A stretch of 64,000 bases of DNA from NCBI RefSeq assembly GCF_003576645.1, contig NC_044931.1, positions 12,169,521-12,233,520 of the forward strand, given 5' to 3'. The translations under genes and the position numbers were made by a program. Position 1 is the stretch's first letter; every line of letters starts with the position of its first letter. A model generated the notes under the pieces. It ran no database searches. It was not told the DNA's origin and saw only the letters and a program-made list of their open reading frames with translations. Source of the DNA: Ipomoea triloba (lineage: Eukaryota > Streptophyta > Magnoliopsida > Solanales > Convolvulaceae). Shown one piece after another: positions 1-14,503 of the stretch.

Positions 1-3000
1 GCAAACGACGGCTAGAGGCAACCAAGGCCTACACCCTCTATAGCTTGAAATAAACCGAGCCACAACGAGAAGGACAAAAAGAAAGGCCAAACCTAGTGAG
101 ATCCTAGTAGACCGAGAGGAGAATGGTAGTTCCTAAACCCCCCGAGAATAAACACCTTTGCAATGCAATTTTTCATAAACCATAAACACACTATGATGAA
201 TCATGGCTTACTAGAAATTCATTTCCTAGCTTTTCCTTATTGATTTCAACAATTTTCTTCGTATCTCCTTTACTACAACATTCGTTCATTCAATATTTTT
301 TGATTCTTTGTGACAATGGCGTGCCTGAGGAAAATGCTACATATTCCGTAGATTAAAGACTTGTCAATACTTCTAATTTGACCTCCCTAAAGACCGACAC
401 AAATCGAGGGTAACCCCAACAATCTTTGATTTTAACAACCACAAAACTGCGGAAAATCAAATGGCGTCGTTGCTAGGGAGGGCAAACGGTTGTTATTGAC
501 TTGTTTTATATATTTGAAATATTTGCATTGTTTTTACTTCATTTCAGTTGTTGTTTTTACTTTGTTTGTACTAACCTCCCTAAAACAACTACTATTTGTT
601 CGGGTAGTAAACTTTCTTTCTTTCAACATTTTTGAAGGGTGAATGCAAACGACGGCTAGAGGCAACCAAGGCCTACACCCTCTATAGCTTGAAATAAACC
701 GAGCCACAACGAGAAGGACAAAAAGAAAGGCCAAACCTAGTGAGATCCTAGTAGACCGAGAGGAGAATGGTAGTTCCTAAACCCCCCGAGAATAAACACC
801 TTTGCAATGCAATTTTTCATAAACCATAAACACACTATGATGAATCATGGCTTACTAGAAATTAATTTCCTAGCTATTCCTTATTGATTTTAACAATTTT
901 CTTCGTATCTCCTTGACTACAACATTCGTTTATTCAATATTCTTTGAGTCTCAGTGACAATGGCGTGCCTGAGGAAAATGCTACATATTCCGTAGATTAA
1001 AGACTTGTCAATACTTCTAATTTGACCTCCCTAAAGACCGACACAAATCGAGGGTAACCTCAACAATATTTGATTTTAACAACCACAAAACCGTGAAAAA
1101 TCAAATGGCGTCGTTGCCAGGGAGGGCAAACGATTGTTATTGACTTGTTTTATATCTTTGAAATATTTGCATTGTTTTTACTTCATTTCAGTTGTTGTTT
1201 TTACATTGTTTGTACTAACATCCCTTAAAAAACTACTATTTGTTCGGGTAGTAAACTTTCTTTCTTTCAACATTTTTGAAGTGTGAATGCAAACGACGGC
1301 TAGAGGCAACCAAGGCCTACACCCTCTATAGCTTGAAATAAACCGAGCCACAACGAGAAGGACAAAAAGAAAGGCCAAACCTAGTGAGATCCTAGTAGAC
1401 CGAGAGGAGAATGGTAGTTCCTAAACCCCCCGAGAATAAACACCTTTGCAATGCAATTTTTCATAAACCATAAACACACTATGATGAATCATGGCTTACT
1501 AGAAAATTAATTTCCTAGCTTTTCCTTATTGATTTCAACAATTTTCTTCGTATCTCCTTTACTACAACATTCGTTCATTCAATATTTTTTGATTCTTTGT
1601 GACAATGGCGTGCCTGAGGAAAATGCTACATATTCCGTAGATTAAAGACTTGTCAATACTTCTAATTTGACCTCCCTAAAGACCGACACAAATCGAGGGT
1701 AACCCCAACAATCTTTGATTTTAACAACCACAAACTGCGGAAAATCAAATGGCGTCGTTGTTAGGGAGGGCAAACGGTTGTTATTGACTTGTTTTATATA
1801 TTTGAAATATTTGCATTGTTTTTACTTCATTTCAGTTGTTGTTTTTACTTTGTTTGTACTAACATCCCTTAAAAAACTACTATTTGTTCGGGTAGTAAAC
1901 TTTCTTTCTTTCAACATTTTTGAAGTGTGAATGCAAACGACGGCTAGAGGCAACCAAGGCCTACACCCTCTATAGCTTGAAATAAACCGAGCCACAACGA
2001 GAAGGACAAAAAGAAAGGTCAAACCTAGTGAGATCCTAATAGACCTAGAGGAGAATGGTAGTTCCTAAACCCCCCGAAAATAAACACCTTTGCAATGCAA
2101 TTTTTCATAAACCATAAACACACTATGATGAATCATGGCTTACTAGAAATTCATTTCCTAGCTTTTCCTTATTGATTTCAACAATTTTCTTCGTATCTCC
2201 TTTACTACAACATTCGTTCATTCAATATTTTTTGATTCTTTGTGACAATGGCGTGCCTGAGGAAAATGCTACATATTCCGTAGATTAAAGACTTGTCAAT
2301 ACTTCTAATTTGACCTCCCTAAAGACCAACACAAATCGAGGGTAACCCCAACAATATTTGATTTTAACAACCACAAAACCGCGAAAAATCAAATGGCGTC
2401 GTTGCCAGGGAGGGCAAACGGTTGTTATTGACTTGTTTTATATCTTTGAAATATTTGCATTGTTTTTACTTCATTTCTGTTGTTGTTTTTACTATGTTTG
2501 TACTAACCTCCCTAAAACAACTACTATTGGTTCGGGTAGTAAACTTTCTTTCTTCCAACATTTTTGAAGGGTGAATGCAAACGACGGCTAGAGGCAACCA
2601 AGGCTTACACCCTCTATAGCTTGAAATAAACCGAGCCACAACGAGAAGGACAAAAAGAAAGGCCAAACCTAGTGAGATCCTAGTAGACCGAGAGGAGAAT
2701 GGTAGTTCCTAAACCCCCCGAAAATAAACACCTTTGCAATGCAATTTTTCATAAACCAGAAACACACTATGATGAATCATGGCTTACTAGAAATTAATTT
2801 CCTAGCTTTTCCTTATTGATTTCAACAATTTTCTTCGTATCTCCTTTACTACAACATTCGTTCATTCAATATTTTTTGATTCTTTGTGACAATGGCGTTG
2901 ATTCTTTGTGACAATGGCGTGCCTGAGGAAAATGCTACATATTCCATAGATTAAAGACTTGTCAATACTTCTAATTTGACCTCCCTAAAGACCGACACAA

Positions 3001-5798
3001 ATCGATGGTAACCCCAACAATCTTTGATTTTAACAACCACAAACTGCGGAAAATCAAATGGCGTCGTTGTTAGGGAGGGCAAACGGTTGTTATTGACTTG
3101 TTTTTATATATTTGAAATATTTGCATTGTTTTTACTTCATTTCAGTTGTTGTTTTTACTTTGTTTGTACTAACCTCCCTAAAACAACTACTATTTGTTCG
3201 GGTAGTAAACTTTCTTTCTTTCAACATTTTTGAAGGGTGAATGCAGACGACGGCAAGAGGCAACTAAGGCCTACACCCTCTACAGCTTGAAATAAACCGA
3301 GCCACAACGAGAAGGACAAAAAGAAAGGCCAAACCTAGTGAGATCCTAGTAGACCGAGAGGAGAATGGTAGTTCCTAAACCCCCCGAGAATAAACACCTT
3401 TGCAATGCAATTTTTCATAAACCATAAACACACAATGATGAATCATGGCTTACTAGAAATTCATTTCCTAGCTTTTCCTTATTGATTTTAACAATTTTCT
3501 TCGTATCTCCTTGACTACAACATTCGTTTATTCAATATTCTTTGAGTCTCAGTGACAATGGCGTGCCTGAGGAAAATGCTACATATTCCGTAGATTAAAG
3601 ACTTGTCAATACTTCTAATTTGACCTCCCTAAAGACCGACACAAATCGAGGGTAACCCCAACAATCTTTGATTTTAACAACCACAAACAGCGGAAAATCA
3701 AATGGCGTCGTTGTTAGGGAGGGCAAACGGTTGTTATTGACTTGTTTTATATATTTGAAATATTTGCATTGTTTTTACTTCATTTCAGTTGTTGTTTTTA
3801 CTTTGTTTGTACTAACCTCCCTAAAACAACTACTATTTGTTCGGGTAGTAAACTTTCTTTCTTTCAACATTTTTGAAGTGTGAATGCAAACGACGGCTAG
3901 AGGCAACCAAGGCCTACACCCTCTATAGCTTGAAATAAGGACAAAAAGAAAGGTCAAACCTAGTGAGATCCTAATAGACCTAGAGGAGAATGGTAGTTCC
4001 TAAACCCCCCGAAAATAAACACCTTTGCAATGCAATTTTTCATAAACCAGAAACACACTATGATGAATCATGGCTTACTAGAAATTAATTTCCTAGCTTT
4101 TCCTTATTGATTTCAACAATTTTCTTCGTATCTCCTTTACTACAACATTCGTTCATTCAATATTTTTTGATTCTTTGTGACAATGGCGTGCCTGAGGAAA
4201 ATGCTACATATTCCGTAGATTAAAGACTTGTCAATACTTCTAATTTGACCTCCCTAAAGACCAACACAAATCGAGGGTAACCTCAACAATATTTGATTTT
4301 AACAACCACAAAACCGCGAAAAATCAAATGGCGTCGTTGCCAGGGAGGGCAAACGGTTGTAATTGACTTGTTTTATATCTTTGAAATATTTGCATTGTTT
4401 TTACTTCATTTCAGTTGTTGTTTTTACTTTGTTTGTACTAACCTCCCTAAAACAACTACTATTTGTTCGGATAGTAAACTTTCTTTCTTTCAACATTTTT
4501 GAAGTGTGAATGCAAACGACGGCTAGAGGCAACCAAGGCCTACACCCTCTATAGCTTGAAATAAACCGAGCCACAACGAGAAGGACAAAAAGAAAGGTCA
4601 AACCTAGTGAGATCCTAATAGACCGAGAGAAGAATGGTAGTTCCTAAACCCCCCGAAAATAAACACCTTTGCAATGCAATTTTTCATAAACCAGAAACAC
4701 ACTATGATGAATCATGGCTTACTAGAAATTAATTTCCTAGCTTTTCCTTATTGATTTCAACAATTTTCTTCGTATCTCCTTTACTACAACATTCGTTCAT
4801 TCAATATTTTTTGATTCTTTGTGACAATGGCGTGCCTGAGGAAAATGCTACATATTCCGTAGATTAAAGACTTGTCAATACTTCTAATTTGACCTCCCTA
4901 AAGACCGACACAAATCGAGGGTAACCCCAACAATCTTTGATTTTAACAACCACAAACTGCGGAAAATCAAATGGCGTCGTTGCTAGGGAGGGCAAACGGT
5001 TGTTATTGACTTGTTTTATATATTTGAAATATTTGCATTGTTTTTACTTCATTTCAGTTGTTGTTTTTACTTTGTTTGTACTAACCTCCCTTAAAAAACT
5101 ACTATTTGTTCGGGTAGTAAACTTTCTTTCTTACAACATTTTTGAAGTGTGAATGCAAACGACGGCTAGAGGCAACCAAGGCCTACACCCTCTATAGCTT
5201 GAAATAAACCGAGCCACAACGAGAAGGACAAAAAGAAAGGCCAAACCTAGTGAGATCCTAGTAGACCGAGAGGAGAATGGTAGTTCCTAAACCCCCCGAG
5301 AATAAACACCTTTGCAATGCAATTTTTCATAAACCATAAACACACTATGATGAATCATGGCTTACTAGAAATTCATTTCCTAGCTTTTCCTTATTGATTT
5401 TAACAATTTTCTTCGTATCTCCTTGACTACAACATTCGTTTATTCAATATTCTTTGAGTCTCAGTGACAATGGCGTGCCTGAGGAAAATGCTACATATTC
5501 CGTAGATTAAAGACTTGTTAATACTTCTAATTTGACCTCCCTAAAGACCGACACAAATCGAGGGTAACCTCAACAATATTTGATTTTAACAACCACAAAA
5601 TCGCGAAAAATCAAATGGCGTCGTTGCCAGGGAGGGCAAACGGTTGTTATTGACTTGTTTTATATCTTTGAAATATTTGCATTGTTTTTACTTCATTTCA
5701 GTTGTTGTTTTTACATTGTTTGTACTAACATCCCTTAAACAACTACTATTTGTTCGGGTAGTAAACTTTCTTTCTTTCAACATTTTTGAAGTGTGAAT
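1..5798 (+). repeat. Mixed-subfamily left part of array A
   Basis: Two monomer types are interspersed. One type has linked variants: caacaatatttg, cgcgaaaaatc or cgtgaaaaatc, gttgccaggg and tatatctttg (units starting 645, 1933, 3886, 5155). The other has caatctttg, tgcggaaaatc, gctaggg or gttaggg and tatatatttg (units starting 1, 1289, 2577, 3243, 4512). Several units also end in gaagtgtga instead of gaagggtga. Units starting 645, 3243 and 5155 share cttgactac and gagtctcagtgac. The order is roughly alternating but not a strict dimer. The first type carries the better-preserved primer-site motif and may be closer to the ancestral sequence. Confidence 0.75.
2877..2920 (+). repeat. 22-bp tandem duplication in an array A monomer
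   Basis: The 22-bp unit beginning tgattctttg is present twice (2877-2898 and 2899-2920), making this monomer 666 bp. Unlike the 42-bp insertions elsewhere in the window it is a single clean duplication of a different length, so ordinary replication slippage or unequal exchange is sufficient to explain it. Confidence 0.9.
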
Positions 5799-5985
5799 GC
5801 AAACGACGGCTAGAGGCAACTAAGGCCTACACCCTCTACAGCTTGAAATAAACCGAGCCACAACGAGAAGGACAAAAAGAAAGGCCAAACCTAGTGAGAT
5901 CCTAGTAGACCGAGAGGAGAATGGTAGTTCCTAAACCCCCCGAGAATACTTGATTAAAGATTTGTCAATACTTCTAATTTGACCT
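5799..5985 (+). repeat. Truncated array A monomer (~187 bp)
   Basis: The unit runs normally for about 150 bp to the 'cgagaata' block, then a short piece resembling the distal 'attaaagatttgtcaatac' part follows (about 5949-5983), and the next unit begins abruptly at 'aaacgacgg' near 5986. Around 460 bp of the monomer is missing in two pieces. It is a real-looking recombination scar or a local misjoin; the sequence alone cannot decide. Confidence 0.85.
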
Positions 5986-7269
5986 AAACGACGGCTAGAG
6001 GCAACCAAGGCCTACACCCTCTATAGCTTGAAATAAACCGAGCCACAACGAGAAGGACAAAAAGAAAGGCCAAACCTAGTGAGATCCTAGTAGACCGAGA
6101 GGAGAATGGTAGTTCCTAAACCCCCCGAGAATAAACACCTTTGCAATGCAATTTTTCATAAACCATAAACACACTATGATGAATCATGGCTTACTAGAAA
6201 TTCATTTCCTAGCTTTTCCTTATTGATTTCAACAATTTTCTTCGTACCTCCTTTACTACAACATTTGTTCATTCAATATTTTTTTATTCTTTGTGACAAT
6301 GGCGTGCCTGAGGAAAATGCTACATATTCCGTAGATTAAAGATTTGTCAATACTTCTAATTTGACCTCCCTAAAGACCGACACAAATCGAGGGTAACCAC
6401 AACAATCTTTGATTTTAACAACCACAAACCGCGTAAATCAAATGGCGTCGTTGCTAGGGAGGGCAAACGGTTGTTATTGACTTGTTTTATATATTTGAAA
6501 TATTTGCATTGTTTTTATTTCATTTCAGTTGTTGTTTTTCCTTTGTTTGTACTAACCTCCCTAAAACAACTACTATTTGTTCGGGTAGTAAACTTTCTTT
6601 CTTTCAACATTTTTGAAGTGTGAATGCAAACGACGGCTAGAGGCAACCAAGGCCTACACCCTCTATAGCTTGAAATAAACCGATCCACAACGAGAAGGAC
6701 AAAAAGAAAGGCCAAACCTAGTGAGATCCTAGTAGACCGAGAGGAGAATAGTAGTTCCCAAACCCCCCGAGAATAAACACCTTTGCAATGCAATTTTTCA
6801 TAAACCATAAACACACTATGATGAATCATGGCTTACTAGAAATTCATTTCCTAGCTTTTCCTTATTGATTTCAACAATTTTCTTCGTATCTCCTTTACTA
6901 CAACATTTGTTCATTCAATATTTTTTGATTCTTTGTGACAATGGCGTGCCTGAGGAAAATGCTACATATTCCGTAGATTAAAGATTTGTCAATACTTCTA
7001 ATTTGACCTCCCTAAAGACTGACACAAATCGAGGGTAACCCCAACAATCTTTGATTTTAACAACCACAAAACTGCGGAAAATCAAATGGCGTCGTTGCTA
7101 GGGAGGGCAAACGGTTGTTATTGACTTGTTTTATATATTTGAAATATTTGCATTGTTTTTACTTCATTTCTGTTGTTGTTTTTACTTTGTTTGTACTAAC
7201 CTCCCTAAAACAACTAGTATTTGTTCGGGTAGTAAACTTTCTTTCTTTCAACATTTTTGAAGGGTGAAT

Positions 7270-8415
7270 GCAAACGACGGCTAGAGGCAACCAAGGTCTA
7301 CACCCTCTATAGCTTGAAATAAACAGAGCCACAACGAGAAGGACAAAAAGAAAGGCCAAACTTAGTGAGATCCTAGTAGACCGAGAGGAGAATGGTAGTT
7401 CCTAAACCAGCCGAGAATAAACACCTTTGCAATGCAATTTTTCATAAACCATAAACACACTATGATGAATCATGGCTTACTAGAAATTCATTTCCTAGCT
7501 TTTCCTTATTGATTTCAACAATTTTCTTCGTATCTCCTGTACTACAACATTCGTTCATTCAATATTTTTTTAGTCTTTGGCGTGCTTGAGGAAAATGCTA
7601 CATATTCCGTAGATTTTAGAGTTTTCAATACTTCTAATATGACCTCCCTGAAGACCGACACAACTCGAGGGTAACCCCAACAATCTTTGATTTTAACAAC
7701 CACAAAACTGCGGAAAATCAAATGGCGTCGTTGCTAGGGAGGGCAAACGGTTGTTATTGACTTGTTTTATTTACTTCATTTCAGTTGTTGTGTTTAAGGC
7801 CTACACCCTCTATAGCTTGAAATAAACCGAGCCACAACGAGAATGACAAAAAGAAAGGCCAAATTTAGTGAGATCCTAGTAGACCGAGAGGAGAATGGTA
7901 GTTCCTAAACCAGCCGAGAATAAACACCTTTGCAATGCAATTTTTCATAAACCATAAACACACTATGATGAATCATGGCTTACTAGAAATTCATTTCCTA
8001 GTTTTTCCTTATTGATTTCAACAATTTTCTTCGTATCTCCTTTACTACAACATTCGTTCATTCAATATTTTTTGATTCTTTGTGACAATGGCGTGCCTGA
8101 GGAAAATGCTACATATTCCGTAGATTTTAGACTTGTCAATACTTCTAATTTGACCTCCCTAAAGACCGACACAACCCGAGGGTAATCCCAACAATCTTTG
8201 ATTTTAACAACCACAAAACCGAGTAAATCAAATGGCGTTGTTGCTAGGGAGGGCAAACAGTTGTTATTGACTTGTTTTATATATTTGAAATATTTGCATT
8301 GTTTTTACTTCATTTCAGTTGTTGTTTTTACTTTGTTTGTACAAACCTCCCTAAAACAACTACTATTTGTTCGGGTAGTAAACTCTCTTTCTTTCAACAT
8401 TTTTGAAGGGTGAAT
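7270..8415 (+). repeat. Two array A monomers fused by a ~142-bp deletion
   Basis: Two successive unit starts are 1146 bp apart instead of 1288. The first unit loses a short piece near 7770 (between 'ttgttttat' and 'ttacttcatt') and then passes from 'gttgtgttt' directly into 'aaggcctacacc' at about 7796, skipping the T-rich leader end and the start of the next unit. The junctions show little homology. Confidence 0.8.
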
Positions 8416-11400
8416 GCAAACGACGGCTAGAGGCAACCAAGGCCTACACCCTCTATAGCTTGAAATAAACCGAGCCACAACGCGAAGGACAAAAAGAAAG
8501 GCCAAACCTAGTGAGATCCTTGTAGTCCGAGAGGAGAATGGTAGTTCCTAAACCCCCAGAGAATAAACACCTTTGCAATGCAATTTTTTATAAACCATAA
8601 ACACACTATGATGAATCATGGCTTACTAGAAATTCATTTCCTAGCTTTTCCTTATTGATTTCAACAATTTTCTTCGTATCTCCTTTACTACAACATTCGT
8701 TCATTCAATATTTTTTGATTCTTTGTGACAATGGCGTGCCTGAGGAAAATGCTACATATTCCGTAGATTAAAGACTTGTCAATACTTCTAATTTGACCTT
8801 CCCTAAAGACCGACACAAATCGAGGGTAACCCCAACAATCTTTGATTTTAACAACCACAAACCGCGTAAATCAAATGGCGTCGTTGCTAGGGTGGGCAAA
8901 CGGATGTTATTGACTTGTTTTATATATTTGAAATATTTGCATTGTTTTTATTTCATTTCAGTTGTTGTTTTTCCTTTGTTTGTACTAACCTCCCTAAAAC
9001 AACTACTATTTGTTCGGGTAGTAAACTTTCTTTCTTTCAACATTTTTGAAGGGTGAATGCAAACGACGGCTAGAGGCAACTAAGGCCTACACCCTCTATA
9101 GCTTGAAATAAACCGAGCCACAACGAGAAGGACAAAAAGAAAGGCCAAACCTAGTGAGATCCTAGTAGACCGAGAGGAGAATGGTAGTTCCTAAACCCCC
9201 CGAGAATAAACACCTTTGCAATGCAATTTTTCATAAACCATAAACACACTATGATGAATCATGGCTTACTAGAAATTCATTTCCTAGCTTTTCCTTATTG
9301 ATTTCAACAATTTTCTTCGTATCTCCTTTACTACAACATTCGTTCATTCAATATTTTTTGATTCTTTGTGACAATGGCGTGCCTGAGGAAAATGCTACAT
9401 ATTCCGTAGATTAAAGACTTGTCAATACTTCTAATTTGACCTCCCTAAAGACCGACACAAATCGAGGGTAACCCCAACAATCTTTGATTTTAACAACCAC
9501 AAAACTGCGGAAAATCAAATGGCGTCGTTGCTAGGGAGGGCAAACGGTTGTTATTGACTTGTTTTATATATTTGAAATATTTGCATTGTTTTTACTTCAT
9601 TTCAGTTGTTGTTTTTCCTTTGTTTGTACTAACCTCCCTAAAACAACTACTATTTGTTCGGGTAGTAAACTTTCTTTCTTTCAACATTTTTGAAGTGTGA
9701 ATGCAAACGACGGCTAGAGGCAATCAAGGCCTACACCCTCTATAGCTTGAAATAAACCGATCCACAACGAGAAGGACAAAAAGAAAGGCCAAACCTAGTG
9801 AGATCGTAGTAGACCGAGAGGAGAATGGTAGTTCCCAAACCCCCCGAGAATAAACACCTTTGCAATGCAATTTTTCATAAACCATAAACACACTATGATG
9901 AATCATGGCTTACTAGAAATTCATTTCCTAGCTTTTCCTTGTTGATTTCAACAATTTTCTTCGTACCTCCTTTACTACAACATTTGTTCATTCAATATTT
10001 TTTGATTCTTTGTGACAATGGCGTGCCTAAGGAAAATGCTACATATTCCGTAGATTAAAGATTTGTCAATACTTCTAATTTGACCTCCCTAAAGACTGAC
10101 ACAAATCGAGAGTAACCCCAACAATATTTGATTTTAACAACCACAAAACCGCGAAAAATCAAATGGCGTCGTTGCCAGGGAGGGCAAACGGTTGTTATTG
10201 ACTTGTTTTATATCTTTGAAATATTTGCATTGTTTTTAGTTCATTTCAGTCGTTGTTTTTACTTTGTTTGTACTAACCTCCCTAAAACAACTACTATTTG
10301 TTCGGGTAGTAAACTTTCTTTCTTTCAACATTTTTGAAGGGTGAATGCAAACGACGGCTAGAGGCAACCAAGGCCTACCCCCTCTATAGCTTGAAATAAA
10401 CCGAGCCACAACGAGAAGGACAAAAAGAAAGGCCAAACCTAGTGAGATCCTAGTAGACCGAGAGGAGAATGGTAGTTCCTAAACCCCCCGAGAATAAACA
10501 CCTTTGCAATGCAATTTTTCATAAACCAGAAACACACTATGATGAATCATGGCTTACTAGAAATTCATTTCCTAGCTTTTCCTTATTGATTTCAACAATT
10601 TTCTTCGTATCTCCTTTACTACAACATTCGTTCATTCAATATTTTTTTATTCTTTGTGACAATGGCGTGCCTGAGGAAAATGCTACATATTCCGTAGATT
10701 AAAGACTTGTCAATACTTCTAATTTGACCTCCCTAAAGACCGACACAAATCGAGGGTAACCACAACAATCTTTGATTTTAACAACCACAAACCGCGTAAA
10801 TCAAATGGCGTCGTTGCTAGGGAGGGCAAACGGATGTTATTGACTTGTTTTATATATTTGAAATATTTGTATTGTTTTTATTTCATTTCAGTTGTTGTTT
10901 TTCCTTTGTTTGTACTAACCTCCCTAAAACAACTACTATTTGTTCGGATAGTAAACTTTCTTTCTTTCAACATTTTTGAAGTGTGAATGCAAACGACGGC
11001 TAGAGGCAACTAAGGCCTACACCCTCTATAGCTTGAAATAAACCGATCCACAACGAGAAGGACAAAAAGAAAGGCCAAACCTAGTGAGATCGTAGTAGAC
11101 CGAGAGGAGAATGGTAGTTCCCAAACCCCCCCGAGAATAAACACCTTTGCAATGCAATTTTTCATAAACCATAAACACACTATGATGAATCATGGCTTAA
11201 TAGAAATTCATTTCCTAGCTTTTCCTTATTGATTTCAACAATTTTCTTCGTATCTCCTTTACTACAACATTCGTTCATTCAATATTTTTTGATTCTTTGT
11301 GACAATGGCGTGCCTGAGGAAAATGCTACATATTCCGTAGATTAAAGACTTGTCAATACTTCTAATTTGACCTCCCTAAAGACCGACACAAATCGAGGGT

Positions 11401-14400
11401 AACCCCAACAATCTTTGATTTTAACAACCACAAAACTGCGGAAAATCAAATGGCGTCGTTGCTAGGGAGGGCAAACGGTTGTTATTGACTTGTTTTATAT
11501 ATTTGAAATATTTGCATTGTTTTTACTTCATTTCAGTTGTTGTTTTTACTTTGTTTGTACTAACCTCCCTAAAACAACTACTATTTGTTCGGGTAGTAAA
11601 CTTTCTTTCTTTCAACATTTTTGAAGGGTGAATGCAAACGACGGCTAGAGGCAACCAAGGCCTACACCCTCTATAGCTTGAAATAAACCGAGCCACAACG
11701 AGAAGGACAAAAAGAAAGGCCAAACCTAGTGAGATCCTAGTAGACCGAGAGGAGAATGGTAGTTCCTAAACCAGCCGAGAATAAACACCTTTGCAATGCA
11801 ATTTTTCATAAACCATAAACACACTATGATGAATCATGGCTTACTAGAAATTCATTTCCTAGCTTTTCCTTATTGATTTCAACAATTTTCTTCGTATCTC
11901 CTTTACTACAACATTCGTTCATTCAATATTTTTTGATTCTTTGTGACAATGGCGTGCCTGAGGAAAATTCTACATATTCCGTAGATTTTAGACTTGTCAA
12001 TACTTCTAATTTGACCTTCCTAAAGACCGACACAAATCGAGGGTAACCCCAACAATCTTTGATTTTAACAACCACAAAACTGCGGAAAATCAAATGGCGT
12101 CGTTGCTAGGGAGGGCAAACGGTTGTTATTGACTTGTTTTATATATTTGAAATATTTGCATTGTTTTTACTTCATTTCAGTTGTTGTTTTTACTTTGTTT
12201 GTACAAACCTCCCTAAAACAACTACTATTTGTTCGGGTAGTAAACTTTCTTTCTTTCAACATTTTTGAAGGGTGAATGCAAATGACGGCTAGAGGCAACT
12301 AAGGCCTACACCCTCTATAGCTTGAAATAAACCGAGCCACAACGAGAAGGACAAAAAGAAAGGCCAAACCTAGTGAGATCCTTGTAGACCGAGAGGAGAA
12401 TGGTAGTTCCTAAACCCCCAGAGAATAAACACCTTTGCAATGCAATTTTTTATAAACCATAAACACACTATGATGAATCATGGCTTACTAGAAATTCATT
12501 TCCTAGCTTCTCCTTATTGATTTCAACAATTTTCTTCGTATCTCCTTTACTAAAACATTCGTTCATTCAATATTTTTTGATTCTTTGTGACAATTGCGTG
12601 CCTGAGGAAAATGCTACATATTCCGTAGATTAAAGACTTGTCAATACTTCTAATTTGACCTCCCTAAAGACCGACACAAATCGAGGGTAACTCGAACAAT
12701 CTCTGATTTTAACAACCACAAAACTGCGGAAAATCAAATGGCATCGTTGCTAGGGAGGGCAAACGGTTGTTATTGACTTGTTTTATATCTTTGAAATATT
12801 AGCATTGTTTTTACTTCATTTCAGTTGTTGTTTTTACATTGTTTGTACTAAAATCCCTAAAACAACTACTATTTGCTCGGGTAGTAAACATTTTTGAAGG
12901 ATGAATGCAAACGACGACTAGAGGCAACCAAGGCCTACACCCTCTATAGCTTGAAATAAACCGAGCCACAACGCGAAGGACAAAAAGAAAGGCCAAACCT
13001 AGTGAGATCCTAGTAGACCGAGAGGAGAATGGTAGTTCTAAACCCCCCGAGAATAAATACCTTTGCAATGCAATTTTTCATAAACCATAAACACACTATG
13101 ATGAATCATAGCTTACTAGAAATTCATTTCCTAGCTTTTCCTTACTGATTTCAACAATTTTCTTCGTATCTCCTTTACTACAACATTCGTTCATTCAATA
13201 TTTTTTGATTCTTTGTGACAATGGCATGCCTGAGGAAAATGCTACATATTCCGTAGATTAAAAACTTGTCAATACTTCTAATTTGACCTCCCTAAAGACC
13301 GACACAAATCGAGGGTAACCCCAACAATCTTTGATTTTAACAACCACAAAACTGCAGAAAATCAAATGGCGTCGTTGCTAGGGAGGGCAAACGGATGTTA
13401 TTGACTTGTTTTATATATTTGAAATATTTGCATTGTTTTTACTTCATTTCAGTTGTCGTTTTTACTTTGTTTGTACTAACCTCCCTAAAACAACTACTAT
13501 TTGATCGGGTAGTAAACTTTCTTTCTTTCAACATTTTTGAAGGGTGAATGCAAACGACGGCTAGAGGCAACCAAGGTCTACACCCTCTATAGCTTGAAAT
13601 AAACCGAGCCACAACGAGAATGACAAAAAGAAAGGCCAAACTTAGTGAGATCCTAGTAGACCGAGAGGAGAATGGTAGTTCCTAAACCCCCCGAGAATAA
13701 ACACCTTTGCAATGCAATTTTTCATAAACCAGAAACACACTATGATGAATCATGGCTTACTAGAAATTCATTTCCTAGCTTTTCCTTATTGATTTCAACA
13801 ATTTTCTTCGTATCTCCTTTACTACAACATTCGTTCATTCAATATTTTTTGATTCTTTGTGACAATGGCGTGCCTGAGGAAAATGCTACATATTCCGTAG
13901 ATTAAAGACTTGTCAATACTTCTAATTTGACCTCCCTAAAGACCGACACAAATCGAGGGTAACCCCAACAATCTTTGATTTTAACAACCACAAAACTGCA
14001 GAAAATCAAATGGCGTCGTTGCTAGGGAGGGCAAACGGATGTTATTGACTTGTTTTATATATTTGAAATATTTGCATTGTTTTTACTTCATTTCAGTTGT
14101 CGTTTTTACTTTGTTTGTACTAACCTCCCTAAAACAACTACTATTTGATCGGGTAGTAAACTTTCTTTCTTTCAACATTTTTGAAGGGTGAATGCAAACG
14201 ACGGCTAGAGGCAATCAAGGCCTACACCCTCTATAGCTTGAAATAAACCGAGCCACAACGAGAAGGACAAAAAGAAAGGCCAAACTTAGTGAGATCCTAG
14301 TAGACCGAGAGGAGAATGGTAGTTCCTAAACCAGCCGAGAATAAACACCTTTGCAATGCAATTTTTCATAAACCATAAACACACTATGATGAATCATGGC

Positions 14401-14502
14401 TTAATAGAAATTCATTTCCTAGCTTTTCCTTGTTGATTTCAACAATTTTCTTCGTACCTCCTTTACTACAACATTTGTTCATTCAATATTTTTTGATTCT
14501 TT

Positions 14503-14503
14503 N
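14503..14503. other. Single-N assembly join inside array A
   Basis: A lone N lies between 'gattcttt' and 'ttgtcaatac'. The enclosing monomer (14194-14787) is 594 bp, 50 bp short. Compared with neighbouring units, 51 bases that normally lie between these two motifs are replaced by the single N. This is a contig join of unknown true length, not a biological deletion. Confidence 0.9.

Noticed and set aside
10469..10702. 77-codon plus-strand frame, also at 13672-13905
   Set aside because: It opens only in monomers with the cagaaacac variant; in most copies a stop interrupts it. No recognisable domain, and the hydrophobic stretch reflects T-rich sequence.
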